A stretch of DNA of 17,691 nt from contig JAXMLA010000151.1 of assembly GCA_034370465.1 (NCBI GenBank), forward strand, positions 1 to 17,691, read 5' to 3'. Shown piece after piece: positions 1 through 6,543 of this stretch. Origin of the DNA: UBA2197 sp034370465. Lineage in GTDB: Bacteria > Desulfobacterota > Desulfuromonadia > Desulfuromonadales > UBA2197. The notes beneath the pieces are model-generated. The model saw nothing but the letters and a program-made list of their open reading frames with translations, did not search any database and was not told where the DNA came from. A program made the translations under genes and the position numbers. Each line of letters opens with the position of its first letter. The first letter of the stretch is position 1.

Positions 1-445
1 CGGCGGCGATCGCGCCGAAAGCAACGCCGACCGCCAGTCCTTCGGAAATATTATGCAAGGTAATGGCAAGGACCAGGAGGACGCTGCGCTGCCAGTGGGT
101 CTTCGGTCCTTCGGCTTCGCTCATCGGGAAACCGAGATGAAGGTGGGGAATAAGTTTGTCGATGCTCCAGAGGAAGGCGCCGCCGGAAAGGAAGCCGATG
201 GCCGGGGGGAGCCAGGGGATGCCTCCGGCTGCCCGGGTCATGGCGATGGCCGGCGCCAACAGCGACCAATAGGACGCGGCGATCATCACCCCGGCGGCAA
301 AACCGAGCATGCCGTCGAGGAGTTTCCGATTGACGGTGCGAAAGAAGAAGATGCAGGCCGCCCCCGCGGCCGTCATCCCCCAGGTAAAGAGACAGGCCAA
401 AAAAGCCTGCAAAATGACAGGGAGGGAGGTAAAGTCGCTAATCAT
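1..445 (-). CDS. ZIP-family metal transporter (partial, 3' end outside window)
   Basis: The first 148 residues are visible; the C-terminal part lies beyond base 1. The protein would move divalent metal cations (zinc, iron, manganese or similar) across the inner membrane. Hydrophobic helices are seen at about residues 9-35, 43-70 and 79-95, and a fourth begins near 121. This fourth helix carries HNISEG at 131-136, matching the metal-binding HNxxEG motif of ZIP (GufA/ZupT-like) transporters. The ATG overlaps the nikO stop by 8 bases (438-445) and has no clear Shine-Dalgarno sequence, so translation is probably coupled to nikO. Its place at the end of a nickel-uptake operon suggests a metal-homeostasis role, but the substrate cannot be read from sequence. 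Family assignment is confident; substrate is unknown. Confidence 0.85.
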   Translation of the reverse strand, partial: MISDFTSLPVILQAFLACLFTWGMTAAGAACIFFFRTVNRKLLDGMLGFAAGVMIAASYWSLLAPAIAMTRAAGGIPWLPPAIGFLSGGAFLWSIDKLIPHLHLGFPMSEAEGPKTHWQRSVLLVLAITLHNISEGLAVGVAFGAIAA

Positions 446-1262
446 GGCAGTGCGGCTCGACGAGATCATCGTGATGGTGATGATGTGCTTCCGGTTCGTG
501 CGGCGGCGGCAGGGTTCGCGAGCAGACCGGACAGCTTTGCAGCCGGAGCGGGGCTTCAAGGTGGCTGCGCTGCAGAAGCTCGGCATCCTGGAAGATCTCC
601 AGGGTCGGCCGGTCGGCCATGATCTTCCCTTGATGGATGACGATGGTGCGCGTGCAAAGGTCGAGCACCAGATCGAGATCGTGGGTGGCGATGATCCGGG
701 TGTGATGGAAGGAGGCCAAAAGGTCGATCAGCCGGCGCCGGGCGGCCGGGTCAAGGCCGGTGGTCGGCTCATCCATGACGAGAATCTCCGGCTGCATCGA
801 CAAAACCGAGGCGATGGCGACGGCGCGTTTCTCGCCACCAGAGAGACGGTACGGCGGGCGATCAGCGAGATGTTCGGCATCGACGCGCTTGAGAGCGGCG
901 GCAACGCGGTCTTCGACCTCGTCCAGAGCCAGACCGAGATTCAAGGGACCAAAGGCGACATCATCCCGCACCGTCGGCATGAAGAGTTGATCGTCCGGGT
1001 CCTGAAAGACCATGCCGACGGTGCGCCGCGCCTGCGGCAGGGTCTCTTTACTCAGGAGACAATCGCCGACCTGTACTGTCCCGCGCTGCGGCGTGAGGTA
1101 GCCGTTAAGATGGAGGAGGAGGGTCGACTTGCCGGCGCCGTTGGCACCGACGATGGCGACGGATTCGCCATGTTCGATCCGGAAAGAGATCCCCTGCACC
1201 GCCGGGGTGCCGTCCGCATAAGCGTAATGGAGATCCTGAACAGCAACGATATGATGACTCAT
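438..1262 (-). CDS. nikO: Nickel/cobalt ECF transporter ATP-binding protein NikO/CbiO
   Basis: A 274-residue ATPase that powers metal uptake by the ECF-type NikMN-Q-O transporter, on the cytoplasmic side of the inner membrane. All ABC motifs are present: Walker A GANGAGKST at 39-47, Q-loop glutamine 86, signature LSGGE at 140-144, Walker B LVMDE at 161-165 and the switch histidine 194. The start overlaps the nikQ stop by 4 bases (ATGA), typical of coupled translation. The C-terminal tail is odd: CPVC at 244-247, then five consecutive histidines at 260-264, then HCH at 271-273. This looks like a metal-binding extension beyond the usual domain. The nickel rather than cobalt assignment rests on the linked nikR, with no cobalamin-synthesis genes in view. 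The family is certain; the metal is inferred. Confidence 0.9.
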   Translation of the reverse strand: MSHHIVAVQDLHYAYADGTPAVQGISFRIEHGESVAIVGANGAGKSTLLLHLNGYLTPQRGTVQVGDCLLSKETLPQARRTVGMVFQDPDDQLFMPTVRDDVAFGPLNLGLALDEVEDRVAAALKRVDAEHLADRPPYRLSGGEKRAVAIASVLSMQPEILVMDEPTTGLDPAARRRLIDLLASFHHTRIIATHDLDLVLDLCTRTIVIHQGKIMADRPTLEIFQDAELLQRSHLEAPLRLQSCPVCSRTLPPPHEPEAHHHHHDDLVEPHCHD

Positions 1263-2071
1263 CTCATGAGCCTTTCGACCAGCAGCCCGAGAGTCTGCGG
1301 CAGATTGTAGCTGCGAAAGAGGAGAAAGGTCGCGCCCCAGCCGCCGACAAAGACGACTTCACGGACGCCGATACAAAGACGCCGGGTCATGCGCACCTCG
1401 CCGTCAAAACCGCGACAGAGCATCGCCATGTGAATCCGCTGGGCACGATCCAGAGTCCGGAGCAGCAGTTGACCAAGCAGGCTCCCGAGGACCTTCAAGC
1501 CCCGCCCCTTGCCGTTAAAGGAGCGCAAGGTCTGCGCCCGGTGCAGGCGGGTCCCTTCATCGATCAGGACAAAGAGATAGCGATACAAAAAGAGGAGTTG
1601 CAGCACAAAGACCCGCGGGGCGCCGAGCTTCTCCAGGGCGAGACAGACGCCGGTAAAGCTGGTGGTGGCAATCAGGATCAGGGCGGCGCTGACGGTCAGA
1701 GTGAAGCGGAGCATGATCGAGGCAAAGGAGAGCCAGCCGCCGCTGATCGCCCAGCCGTTCAACTGCAGCTGCGGCGCGGGATCGAAAAACGGGTTGAAGA
1801 CGCCGACAAAGAAGGCAAAGGGGGCAGCGATCAACAACTTTTTGAGTAGATAATCGAGGGGAAGATCTGCCACGGCGATGAGAGTAAAAGGGAAGAGAAA
1901 GAAGGGGAGGAGGGCGCTAACTTCATATTTGCCGGAGGAGACGACCATGACGACAAAGAGCAGGGTAGTGACGACTTTGGCGCGGGGATCGAGACGACTC
2001 AGCCAGTTATCGCGGCTGGCAAGGCGATCAAGTGTACCGATATCAAAGAAAGCGGATTCAATCTTGGCCAT
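1259..2071 (-). CDS. nikQ: Nickel/cobalt ECF transporter transmembrane protein NikQ/CbiQ
   Basis: A 270-residue energy-coupling-factor T component, the inner-membrane scaffold linking the NikO ATPase to the NikMN substrate-binding unit. Several hydrophobic segments are visible, at about residues 32-75, 78-96, 113-139 and 235-252. The cytoplasmic coupling region has the two short Arg-Gly-type motifs expected of EcfT: AQTLRSFNG and later AMLCRGFDG. The ATG lies inside the 3' end of the receiver gene (14-base overlap), and the stop overlaps nikO by 4 bases, so these genes are probably one transcript. No truncation is evident. Confidence in the family is high; nickel specificity is inferred from the nikR linkage. 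Confidence 0.9.
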   Translation of the reverse strand: MAKIESAFFDIGTLDRLASRDNWLSRLDPRAKVVTTLLFVVMVVSSGKYEVSALLPFFLFPFTLIAVADLPLDYLLKKLLIAAPFAFFVGVFNPFFDPAPQLQLNGWAISGGWLSFASIMLRFTLTVSAALILIATTSFTGVCLALEKLGAPRVFVLQLLFLYRYLFVLIDEGTRLHRAQTLRSFNGKGRGLKVLGSLLGQLLLRTLDRAQRIHMAMLCRGFDGEVRMTRRLCIGVREVVFVGGWGATFLLFRSYNLPQTLGLLVERLMR

Positions 2072-2480
2072 CAGGGTCCCGGTGCGGCAACATGTCTGTT
2101 TCGCTGGAATGATTGTTCGGCCAGCAGCCGGTCAGGACGCTGATCTTGGCGCGAAAGTCGTCGAGGGTAAAGGGTTTGAGCAGGCACTGTACATTCCGCA
2201 AACGCTTGGGGGCTTCTTCCAGTAAGGCTTTTTGCGCCGTAATCACCAGAATGCTCGGCGTACTGGTCAAACGTCCCGCCAATTCGGTTAAGTCGTAGCC
2301 GGTCATCCCCGGCATATGCAGGTCGGTGATCAGCAGGTCGAAGCGTTCGTTCATCAACCGCTCGACGGCGCAGCTCGATTCGTGGCAGGTGGTAATTTTG
2401 AAACCATAGGGTCGGAGGATGCGGCGGATCAGGGCACAGTAGCCGGCCTCATCATCGACCACCAGAACTTTCAGAGACAT
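2058..2480 (-). CDS. Stand-alone receiver-domain response regulator
   Basis: A 140-residue single-domain response regulator with no visible output domain. The acidic pocket is D9/D10, the phospho-acceptor is D53 in LLITDLHMPG, the switch threonine is T81 and the conserved lysine is K102 in LLKPF. The last ~25 residues, after about 115, are polar and extend past the receiver fold. A good ribosome site (AAGGAG) precedes the ATG by 6-7 bases. The gene overlaps nikQ by 14 bases and so sits inside the nickel-transporter operon, which is unusual. No kinase gene is adjacent; the only kinase in the window is about 8.5 kb away and has its own response regulator. The partner and target are unknown; it may act by protein-protein contact. 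Confidence 0.88.
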   Translation of the reverse strand: MSLKVLVVDDEAGYCALIRRILRPYGFKITTCHESSCAVERLMNERFDLLITDLHMPGMTGYDLTELAGRLTSTPSILVITAQKALLEEAPKRLRNVQCLLKPFTLDDFRAKISVLTGCWPNNHSSETDMLPHRDPDGQD

Positions 2481-2558
2481 AATGTCGCTCCTTTGAGACT
2501 AATACGTTATGCCACTGAATGTTCAATAAGTACGCCAGCACCCATTTAAACACCTATC

Positions 2559-2585
2559 TCTTCCCAACCTCCCCTTGAGGGAAGA
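2559..2585. repeat. Inverted repeat between nikR and the receiver gene
   Basis: A 7-bp perfect inverted repeat, TCTTCCC (2559-2565) and GGGAAGA (2579-2585), with a 13-base loop. It lies in the 196-base gap between nikR and the receiver gene. Neither strand has a strong T-run after it, so it may be a weak terminator, an mRNA-stabilising hairpin or chance. Confidence 0.3.
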
Positions 2586-2653
2586 TTGTTTCACCATGCC
2601 AGACAAATTCCTGACGGCCGCCACCTGCCCACAGGACTGAATGACAAATATGT

Positions 2654-2680
2654 GTCACACGATTACTGAAATCGTGTTAC
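2654..2680. promoter_or_regulatory. Candidate NikR operator at the 3' end of nikR
   Basis: A near-perfect palindrome: arms GTCACACGATT and AATCGTGTTAC (one mismatch) around a 5-base centre. Written as half-sites it is GTCACAC, 13 bases, GTGTTAC. It overlaps the nikR stop and lies about 175 bases upstream of the receiver-nikQ-nikO start. It could let NikR control that distal part of the operon separately. As a transcript hairpin it has no U-tract, so a simple terminator is less likely. The resemblance to Geobacter-type NikR sites is from memory of the literature; binding is inferred. Confidence 0.5.
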
Positions 2681-3105
2681 CCGTGCGATCCCAATCCCGC
2701 CCCGGTCGTCGTCGTCACCAGCTTGCCGTGAATCACCCCTTTGGTGCCGATCAGCTCACTCGCCATCTTCTTCACCGCCGCTGCCGTCCCCTTGACGACG
2801 ATCACTTCAAGACAGTGATGGGCATCAAGATGCACATGCAGCGCCGAGATGATCGCGTCGTGATGGGAATGCTGTTGTTCTGTCATCTTATCGGCGAGAT
2901 CGCGGGTGTGATGATCGTAAACGAGAGTGACGGTGCCGACCGCTTCTTCATCGCCGCTTGCCCACTGTTCATCGACCAGAGAGGAGCGAATCAGATCACG
3001 GATCGCTTCGGAGCGGTTGACATAGCCCTTCACCGCAATCAGGTCGTCATAACGCTTGAGTAATCCTTCTTCAATCGAAATCCCAAAACGAACCAACTCG
3101 GCCAT
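2677..3105 (-). CDS. nikR: Nickel-responsive transcriptional regulator NikR
   Basis: A 142-residue ribbon-helix-helix repressor that senses nickel and controls nickel uptake. The N-terminal RHH domain covers about residues 2-48 (LVRFGIS... then YVNRSEAIRDLIR). The ACT-like C-terminal domain contains QHSHHD, then ALHVHLDAHHCLEV, aligning with the His76, His87, His89 and Cys95 nickel ligands of E. coli NikR. The ATG at 3105 is preferred to the in-frame GTG three bases upstream, because AGGAGG (3111-3116) is 5 bases from the ATG but only 2 from the GTG. It is divergent from nikMN and about 196 bases upstream of the receiver gene on the same strand. Its stop codon lies within an operator-like palindrome. 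Family assignment is very secure. Confidence 0.95.
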   Translation of the reverse strand: MAELVRFGISIEEGLLKRYDDLIAVKGYVNRSEAIRDLIRSSLVDEQWASGDEEAVGTVTLVYDHHTRDLADKMTEQQHSHHDAIISALHVHLDAHHCLEVIVVKGTAAAVKKMASELIGTKGVIHGKLVTTTTGAGLGSHG

Positions 3106-3145
3106 CACTGCCTCCTGAAAATCGCTTATTCCTTGAATTTAGAAG

Positions 3146-3174
3146 TCTTTAGCACAGAGGCGTGAAGGGGTCAA
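3146..3174 (-). promoter_or_regulatory. Candidate nikR promoter
   Basis: On the minus strand a TTGACC -35 element (3169-3174) lies 17 bases from TAAAGA (3146-3151). The latter is preceded by TG one base upstream, giving an extended -10. It is about 40 bases upstream of the nikR start. The -10 hexamer itself is weak, so confidence is modest. Confidence 0.35.
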
Positions 3175-3230
3175 TCAACGAGCAAAAACTTCTCTTGTGT
3201 GTTACGAATATATTGGCACGGTGCATGTAA

Positions 3231-3256
3231 TAGCACGACACAGATAATCGTGTTAC
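3231..3256. promoter_or_regulatory. Candidate NikR operator upstream of nikMN
   Basis: TAGCACGA (3231-3238), nine bases, then TCGTGTTA (3248-3255) form an inverted repeat with 7 of 8 positions paired. The half-site spacing is the same 13 bases (CAC to GTG) as in the palindrome at 2654-2680, and the 11-mer AATCGTGTTAC (3246-3256) is identical in both. It ends about 30 bases before the nikMN start, in the nikR/nikMN divergent region. A further GTGTTAC half-site lies at 3199-3205. NikR binding is inferred. Confidence 0.5.
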
Positions 3257-3286
3257 ACATTCAATCTCATCAGGAGGACACTCACC

Positions 3287-4273
3287 ATGCACATGGCAGA
3301 CGCACTCATCTCCCCCGCCGTCGGTGCCACATTCTGGGTCGCCAGCGCCGCCGGGATCGCCTACAGCGCCAAAAAACTCAAAGAGACATCCGAAGAAGGA
3401 CGTATCCCGCTGATGGGCGTCCTCGCCGCCTTTATCTTTGCGGCGCAGATGATCAACTTCACCATCCCCGGCACCGGTTCAAGCGGTCACCTCGGCGGCG
3501 GGATGATCCTCGCCATCCTCCTTGGCCCCTGGGCCGGTTTCCTGGCCATGGCTTCGGTCCTCACCGTCCAGGCCCTCTTCTTCGCGGATGGCGGCCTTTT
3601 GGCCCTCGGCTGCAACATCTTTAACCTTGGCGTGCCGACCTGTTTTATTGCCTACCCCCTGATCTACCGCCCCCTCATCGGCAGTAATCCGAGCGCCAAT
3701 CGCACGCTTATCGTTTCCCTCCTCGCCGCCGTTGTTGGCCTGCAAATCGGCGCCTTCGGGGTAGTCCTCCAAACCGTCCTTTCCGGGATCTCCGAACTCC
3801 CCTTCAGCACCTTTGTCCTCGCCATGCAGCCGATCCATCTCGGCATCGGCATCGTCGAAGGACTGGTCACCGCTGCAGTCGTCACCTTTGTTTACAAGGC
3901 CCGCCCCGACTTTATCAACAGCACTGAAGTGGTAAAGACCGCAGCACTGACAATGAAACAGGTTGTCGTCACCCTGCTGGCGGTTGCTCTATTCACCGGC
4001 GGCTTTCTCAGCTGGTTTGCCTCCGAATATCCCGATGGCCTCGAATGGTCGATGGCGAAAGTCTCCGGTCAAGAGGAGCTGGAAGGGCCGGAGCACGGCA
4101 TTCACGCCAGCCTCGGCGCATTACAGGAAAAGACCGCCATCCTCCCTGACTACGGCTTCAAAGGTGGCGAAGGCTCGAAAGCCGGCACCTCAACCGCCGG
4201 GGTGGTCGGCGGTTTTTTGACCCTGATCGTTGTCGGCGGCATTGCGTTGCTGTTGCACAGAAAAAAAGCCTGA
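3287..4273 (+). CDS. nikMN: Nickel ECF transporter substrate-binding protein, NikM-NikN fusion
   Basis: A 328-residue inner-membrane protein that captures nickel for the ECF transporter. It begins MHMADAL, the conserved NikM/CbiM N-terminus in which the amino group and His2 bind the metal. A further conserved histidine sits in GSSGHLGGG (H68). Multiple hydrophobic helices follow, to about residue 205. A NikN/CbiN-like region begins near 225: one helix, then the PDGLE motif at 249-253, a periplasmic loop, and a last helix at about 304-324 ending in HRKKA. M and N are therefore fused in one chain. AGGAGG (3272-3277) lies 9 bases before the ATG. It is divergent from nikR-RR-nikQ-nikO, which supplies the other subunits. 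CbiM (cobalt) is the alternative, but nikR linkage favours nickel. Confidence 0.93.
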   Translation: MHMADALISPAVGATFWVASAAGIAYSAKKLKETSEEGRIPLMGVLAAFIFAAQMINFTIPGTGSSGHLGGGMILAILLGPWAGFLAMASVLTVQALFFADGGLLALGCNIFNLGVPTCFIAYPLIYRPLIGSNPSANRTLIVSLLAAVVGLQIGAFGVVLQTVLSGISELPFSTFVLAMQPIHLGIGIVEGLVTAAVVTFVYKARPDFINSTEVVKTAALTMKQVVVTLLAVALFTGGFLSWFASEYPDGLEWSMAKVSGQEELEGPEHGIHASLGALQEKTAILPDYGFKGGEGSKAGTSTAGVVGGFLTLIVVGGIALLLHRKKA

Positions 4274-4290
4274 CCTGCTAGCGGACCCGT

Positions 4291-4372
4291 AACTTTCAAG
4301 TTCTCCCGTAGCTTCTCTACGACCCCGTGCTCCTGCCGGCCGCAAGGGAGGACTACGTCCGATGGTAGCACG
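4291..4372 (+). other. Structured intergenic leader upstream of the porin gene
   Basis: Three potential hairpins follow one another in the 170-base gap between nikMN and the porin gene. They are AACTT/AAGTT (4291-4302), CGTAG/CTACG with loop CTTCT (4307-4321), and CGTGCT (4326-4331) paired with AGCACG (4367-4372). The last encloses a small GGAC/GTCC hairpin (4350-4360). No run of T follows, so this is not an ordinary terminator. TAGCACGA at 4366-4373 is identical to the left half-site of the nikMN operator. The sequence does not match a riboswitch that I recognise. Confidence 0.35.
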
Positions 4373-4443
4373 AAATATTAATTAATCACACTATATGCAC
4401 TCAAAATACAATTTAACGCACCTAAGATGCGCAAGGAGGCTCC

Positions 4444-5535
4444 ATGAAATACATACTCATTCCACTGCTGACGATCATTTTGACAACCGGCGCGGCTTGG
4501 GCATCCCATCAGGATACCAGCACCGAGATCGAAAACCTCAAGGAGCGCATCCATACCCTCGAAAGTAAGAACGGCATTGAAACGACCGACAGCGGCCCTT
4601 TTACCTTGCACGCTGGCGACAGGACCCTCAGCTTCAGCGGTCTGATCAAAGTCGAGGCGGATTACAGTAAAAGTAAAGGGACGGATGCCGTCAGCGACCT
4701 GAAGCTGGCGACACTGCAACTCTCTGCCGAGGCGCAGTTGAACAAGCAAGTCGGCGGGCACGTCATCCTCCTTTACGAAGAGGAGGGTGGAGATGATGCG
4801 CTCAAGGTCGATGAAGCGGTCATCACCCTGCATCTGCCGCAACATCTCCTTGGCCAGGATCCGACTCTGGATCTGGGGAAGCTGTATCTCCCCTTCGGCA
4901 AGTTCAACAGTGCCATGATCAGTGATCCCCTCACCCTCGACCTCGGCGAGACGCAGAATAGCGCCGCTGTCTTTGGCCTCGGCGGCGATCTCTGGTCACT
5001 GCGCGTCGGCCTCTTCAACGGCGAAACAGAGCAGAACGACGACACCATCGACTCCTTTGTTGCCGCCTTCGAAATCACCCCGGTCGCGGGGGTGAGCTTC
5101 GGCGCTTCCTACCTCTCGGACCTCGCCGAGAGCGGCGCCGGACTGGTCGCTGATCCGATTCTTTATGATTCTTCTGTCGCCGCCGCCAGTGCCTTTGCCT
5201 CTCTGGCTTTCGGAGGAGTGGGTCTTGAAGGTGAAATCGTGACCGCCCTCACTGATTTCGATACGGCGCTGATCGGCCTCCCCGACACCGACCTGACCGG
5301 CAAACGTCCCCTTGCCTGGCAAACCCAGCTAAGCTGGAGGCCCTCCGAAGTGTTACAGCTGGCCGCGCGGGTAGAAGGGGCGAAAGATTATCAGGATGAG
5401 ATCACGCGCTACGGGGCAACCGTCTCTTATGGCCTGACCAAAGGAGCTGTTATCGCCATGGAATATCTTTATAGCGATTTTGCCGATGACCTGAAAAATC
5501 AGACTGTCACCGCTCAGCTGGCGATGGAATTTTAG
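4444..5535 (+). CDS. Outer-membrane beta-barrel porin (LbtU-like)
   Basis: A 363-residue predicted outer-membrane channel. Residues 1-20 form a signal peptide (MKY, a hydrophobic core, then AWA before the cut). A short coiled-coil segment follows at about 27-43 (IENLKERIHTLESK). The remainder has alternating amphipathic strands, and the protein ends in AMEF, with the terminal phenylalanine typical of barrel proteins. The layout resembles the LbtU siderophore-porin family. The start is supported by AAGGAGG (4433-4439) just upstream. It follows nikMN on the same strand after a structured 170-base gap, and a bidirectional terminator lies just after the stop. A role in passing nickel or a nickel chelate is suggested by location only; a general porin is the alternative. 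Confidence 0.75.
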   Translation: MKYILIPLLTIILTTGAAWASHQDTSTEIENLKERIHTLESKNGIETTDSGPFTLHAGDRTLSFSGLIKVEADYSKSKGTDAVSDLKLATLQLSAEAQLNKQVGGHVILLYEEEGGDDALKVDEAVITLHLPQHLLGQDPTLDLGKLYLPFGKFNSAMISDPLTLDLGETQNSAAVFGLGGDLWSLRVGLFNGETEQNDDTIDSFVAAFEITPVAGVSFGASYLSDLAESGAGLVADPILYDSSVAAASAFASLAFGGVGLEGEIVTALTDFDTALIGLPDTDLTGKRPLAWQTQLSWRPSEVLQLAARVEGAKDYQDEITRYGATVSYGLTKGAVIAMEYLYSDFADDLKNQTVTAQLAMEF

Positions 5536-5565
5536 TCTTTCCTTCCCTGAACCGCATTGAGGTCA

Positions 5566-5618
5566 AACGCACAAAAAAGGGCCGCAGGAATAATCCGGCG
5601 GCCCTTTTTTTGTGCGTT
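5566..5618. terminator. Bidirectional intrinsic terminator
   Basis: A long inverted repeat with arms 5566-5585 and 5598-5618. The GC core GGGCCGC/GCGGCCC is flanked by an A-run on the left and seven T on the right, then by the matching outer arms AACGCAC and GTGCGTT. It gives a hairpin plus U-tract on both strands and separates the porin gene from the convergent cytochrome gene. Confidence 0.93.
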
Positions 5619-5631
5619 GAGGAGAAACAAA

Positions 5632-5919
5632 CTACTTGGAGGTGTCGACCTTGTGACAGAAGAGACAGCGCATGACCCCGGCGCCGGGTTTGGCCGGATG
5701 GCTTTCCGGGAAGGGAATCTGCACACCATCGTGACACTGGGCACAAAGGGCATCGACTTCAATTTTCGCTTTTCCTTCGGCCCGCATCTGGGCAAAGGGG
5801 GCGTGGGTCGCATCTTTCGGCAGTTTCCTGGTCTTTTCCTTGCCAGTCAAAGCAAAGAAAATGCCGAGAACAACCAGAATCAGTACGATAAAGAGAACAT
5901 CACTTTTTTTAAAACTCAT
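5632..5919 (-). CDS. Small membrane-anchored diheme c-type cytochrome
   Basis: A 95-residue protein with an N-terminal membrane anchor (about residues 7-24) and a periplasmic domain. It carries two CxxCH heme-attachment motifs, CAQCH at 59-63 and CLFCH at 85-89. Histidines 39 and 74 each precede a motif and could be distal ligands, giving bis-His hemes. Its likely role is electron transfer at the periplasmic face of the inner membrane; partners are unknown. It lies 30 bases downstream of the small membrane protein gene on the same strand, probably co-transcribed, and ends at the bidirectional terminator. The family could not be named more closely. Confidence 0.85.
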   Translation of the reverse strand: MSFKKSDVLFIVLILVVLGIFFALTGKEKTRKLPKDATHAPFAQMRAEGKAKIEVDALCAQCHDGVQIPFPESHPAKPGAGVMRCLFCHKVDTSK

Positions 5920-5949
5920 GCAAAGAACTCCATTCGAATGATTTGCCCC

Positions 5950-6291
5950 TCACTCTTCCTTGATAAAGACGAGATAGATCATCAACCCGACAATCGCGAC
6001 GCCCCCGGCCAAAAAGAGGATCATGCTGTTACTTTTCAGCCCTGAACTCACATCTGTCCCCTGCGCGACCGTATAATTAATCAACCAGGCCAATCCGGTC
6101 AAACCGACAATGGTCGCCAACAGGACCCGCCACTTAAAGATCAGACAACAGATGGCCAAAACGACCATTGCCCCGAGAAACCAAGGATTATGAATGTATT
6201 CGGCAATCTGCATTTGACCAAGAAACTCGATAATATGGTCATTATCCAGCTCCTTGAGCTTCGCCAGGATGGAATCAACGGAGAGAGCCAT
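5950..6291 (-). CDS. Small three-helix membrane protein, function unknown
   Basis: A 113-residue protein not recognised as a named family. Residues 1-33 are amphipathic and soluble (SVDSILAKLKELDNDHIIEFLGQMQ). Three hydrophobic segments follow, at about 38-52, 54-73 and 89-109, and the protein ends in the charged tail IKEE. GGGG lies about 8 bases upstream of the ATG as a ribosome site. It is upstream of the diheme cytochrome gene on the same strand with a 30-base gap, so the two probably form an operon and may form a membrane complex. The gene is supported by coherent hydrophobicity, the ribosome site and operon spacing. Confidence 0.7.
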   Translation of the reverse strand: MALSVDSILAKLKELDNDHIIEFLGQMQIAEYIHNPWFLGAMVVLAICCLIFKWRVLLATIVGLTGLAWLINYTVAQGTDVSSGLKSNSMILFLAGGVAIVGLMIYLVFIKEE

Positions 6292-6421
6292 ATCTTTTAC
6301 CCCTTTTAAAAAGATGAACTACTTTAGCATAGCTCCTGCCGATGATTGTCATTTTTTTTGCGCTCGCATTAAAATCCCTTTAACACCCCGCAACGTTACT
6401 GATCAACGCAGCTCTTCGATC

Positions 6422-6450
6422 TTGACTTGCCGCAAGATGTTCGCTAGGGT
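6422..6450 (+). promoter_or_regulatory. Candidate sigma-70-type promoter of the murI operon
   Basis: TTGACT (6422-6427) lies exactly 17 bases from TAGGGT (6445-6450). The -35 is strong and the -10 is weak. Initiation would fall near 6457, giving a leader of about 87 bases before murI. The leader contains CCTCTTT pairing with AAAGAGG (near 6456 and 6495) and a run of eight T just before the ribosome site. Confidence 0.4.
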
Positions 6451-6543
6451 GCTTACCTCTTTTTGCCTTGTCGCCCTCGGCGCCTCTGGAGTGCAAAGAG
6501 GAATGAGCGAGGATTCGCCAAGTTTATTTTTTTTAAGGATAAC

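Noticed and set aside
309..1310. 333-residue plus-strand open frame opposite nikO
   Set aside because: It is antisense to an ABC ATPase with all motifs in place and has low-complexity, non-domain character.
2654..2680. Palindrome as the nikR transcription terminator
   Set aside because: No U-tract follows on the minus strand; the spacing shared with the nikMN upstream site favours an operator.
6463..6543. N-terminal extension of glutamate racemase
   Set aside because: The extra residues do not fit the family, and a ribosome site lies just before GTG at 6544.
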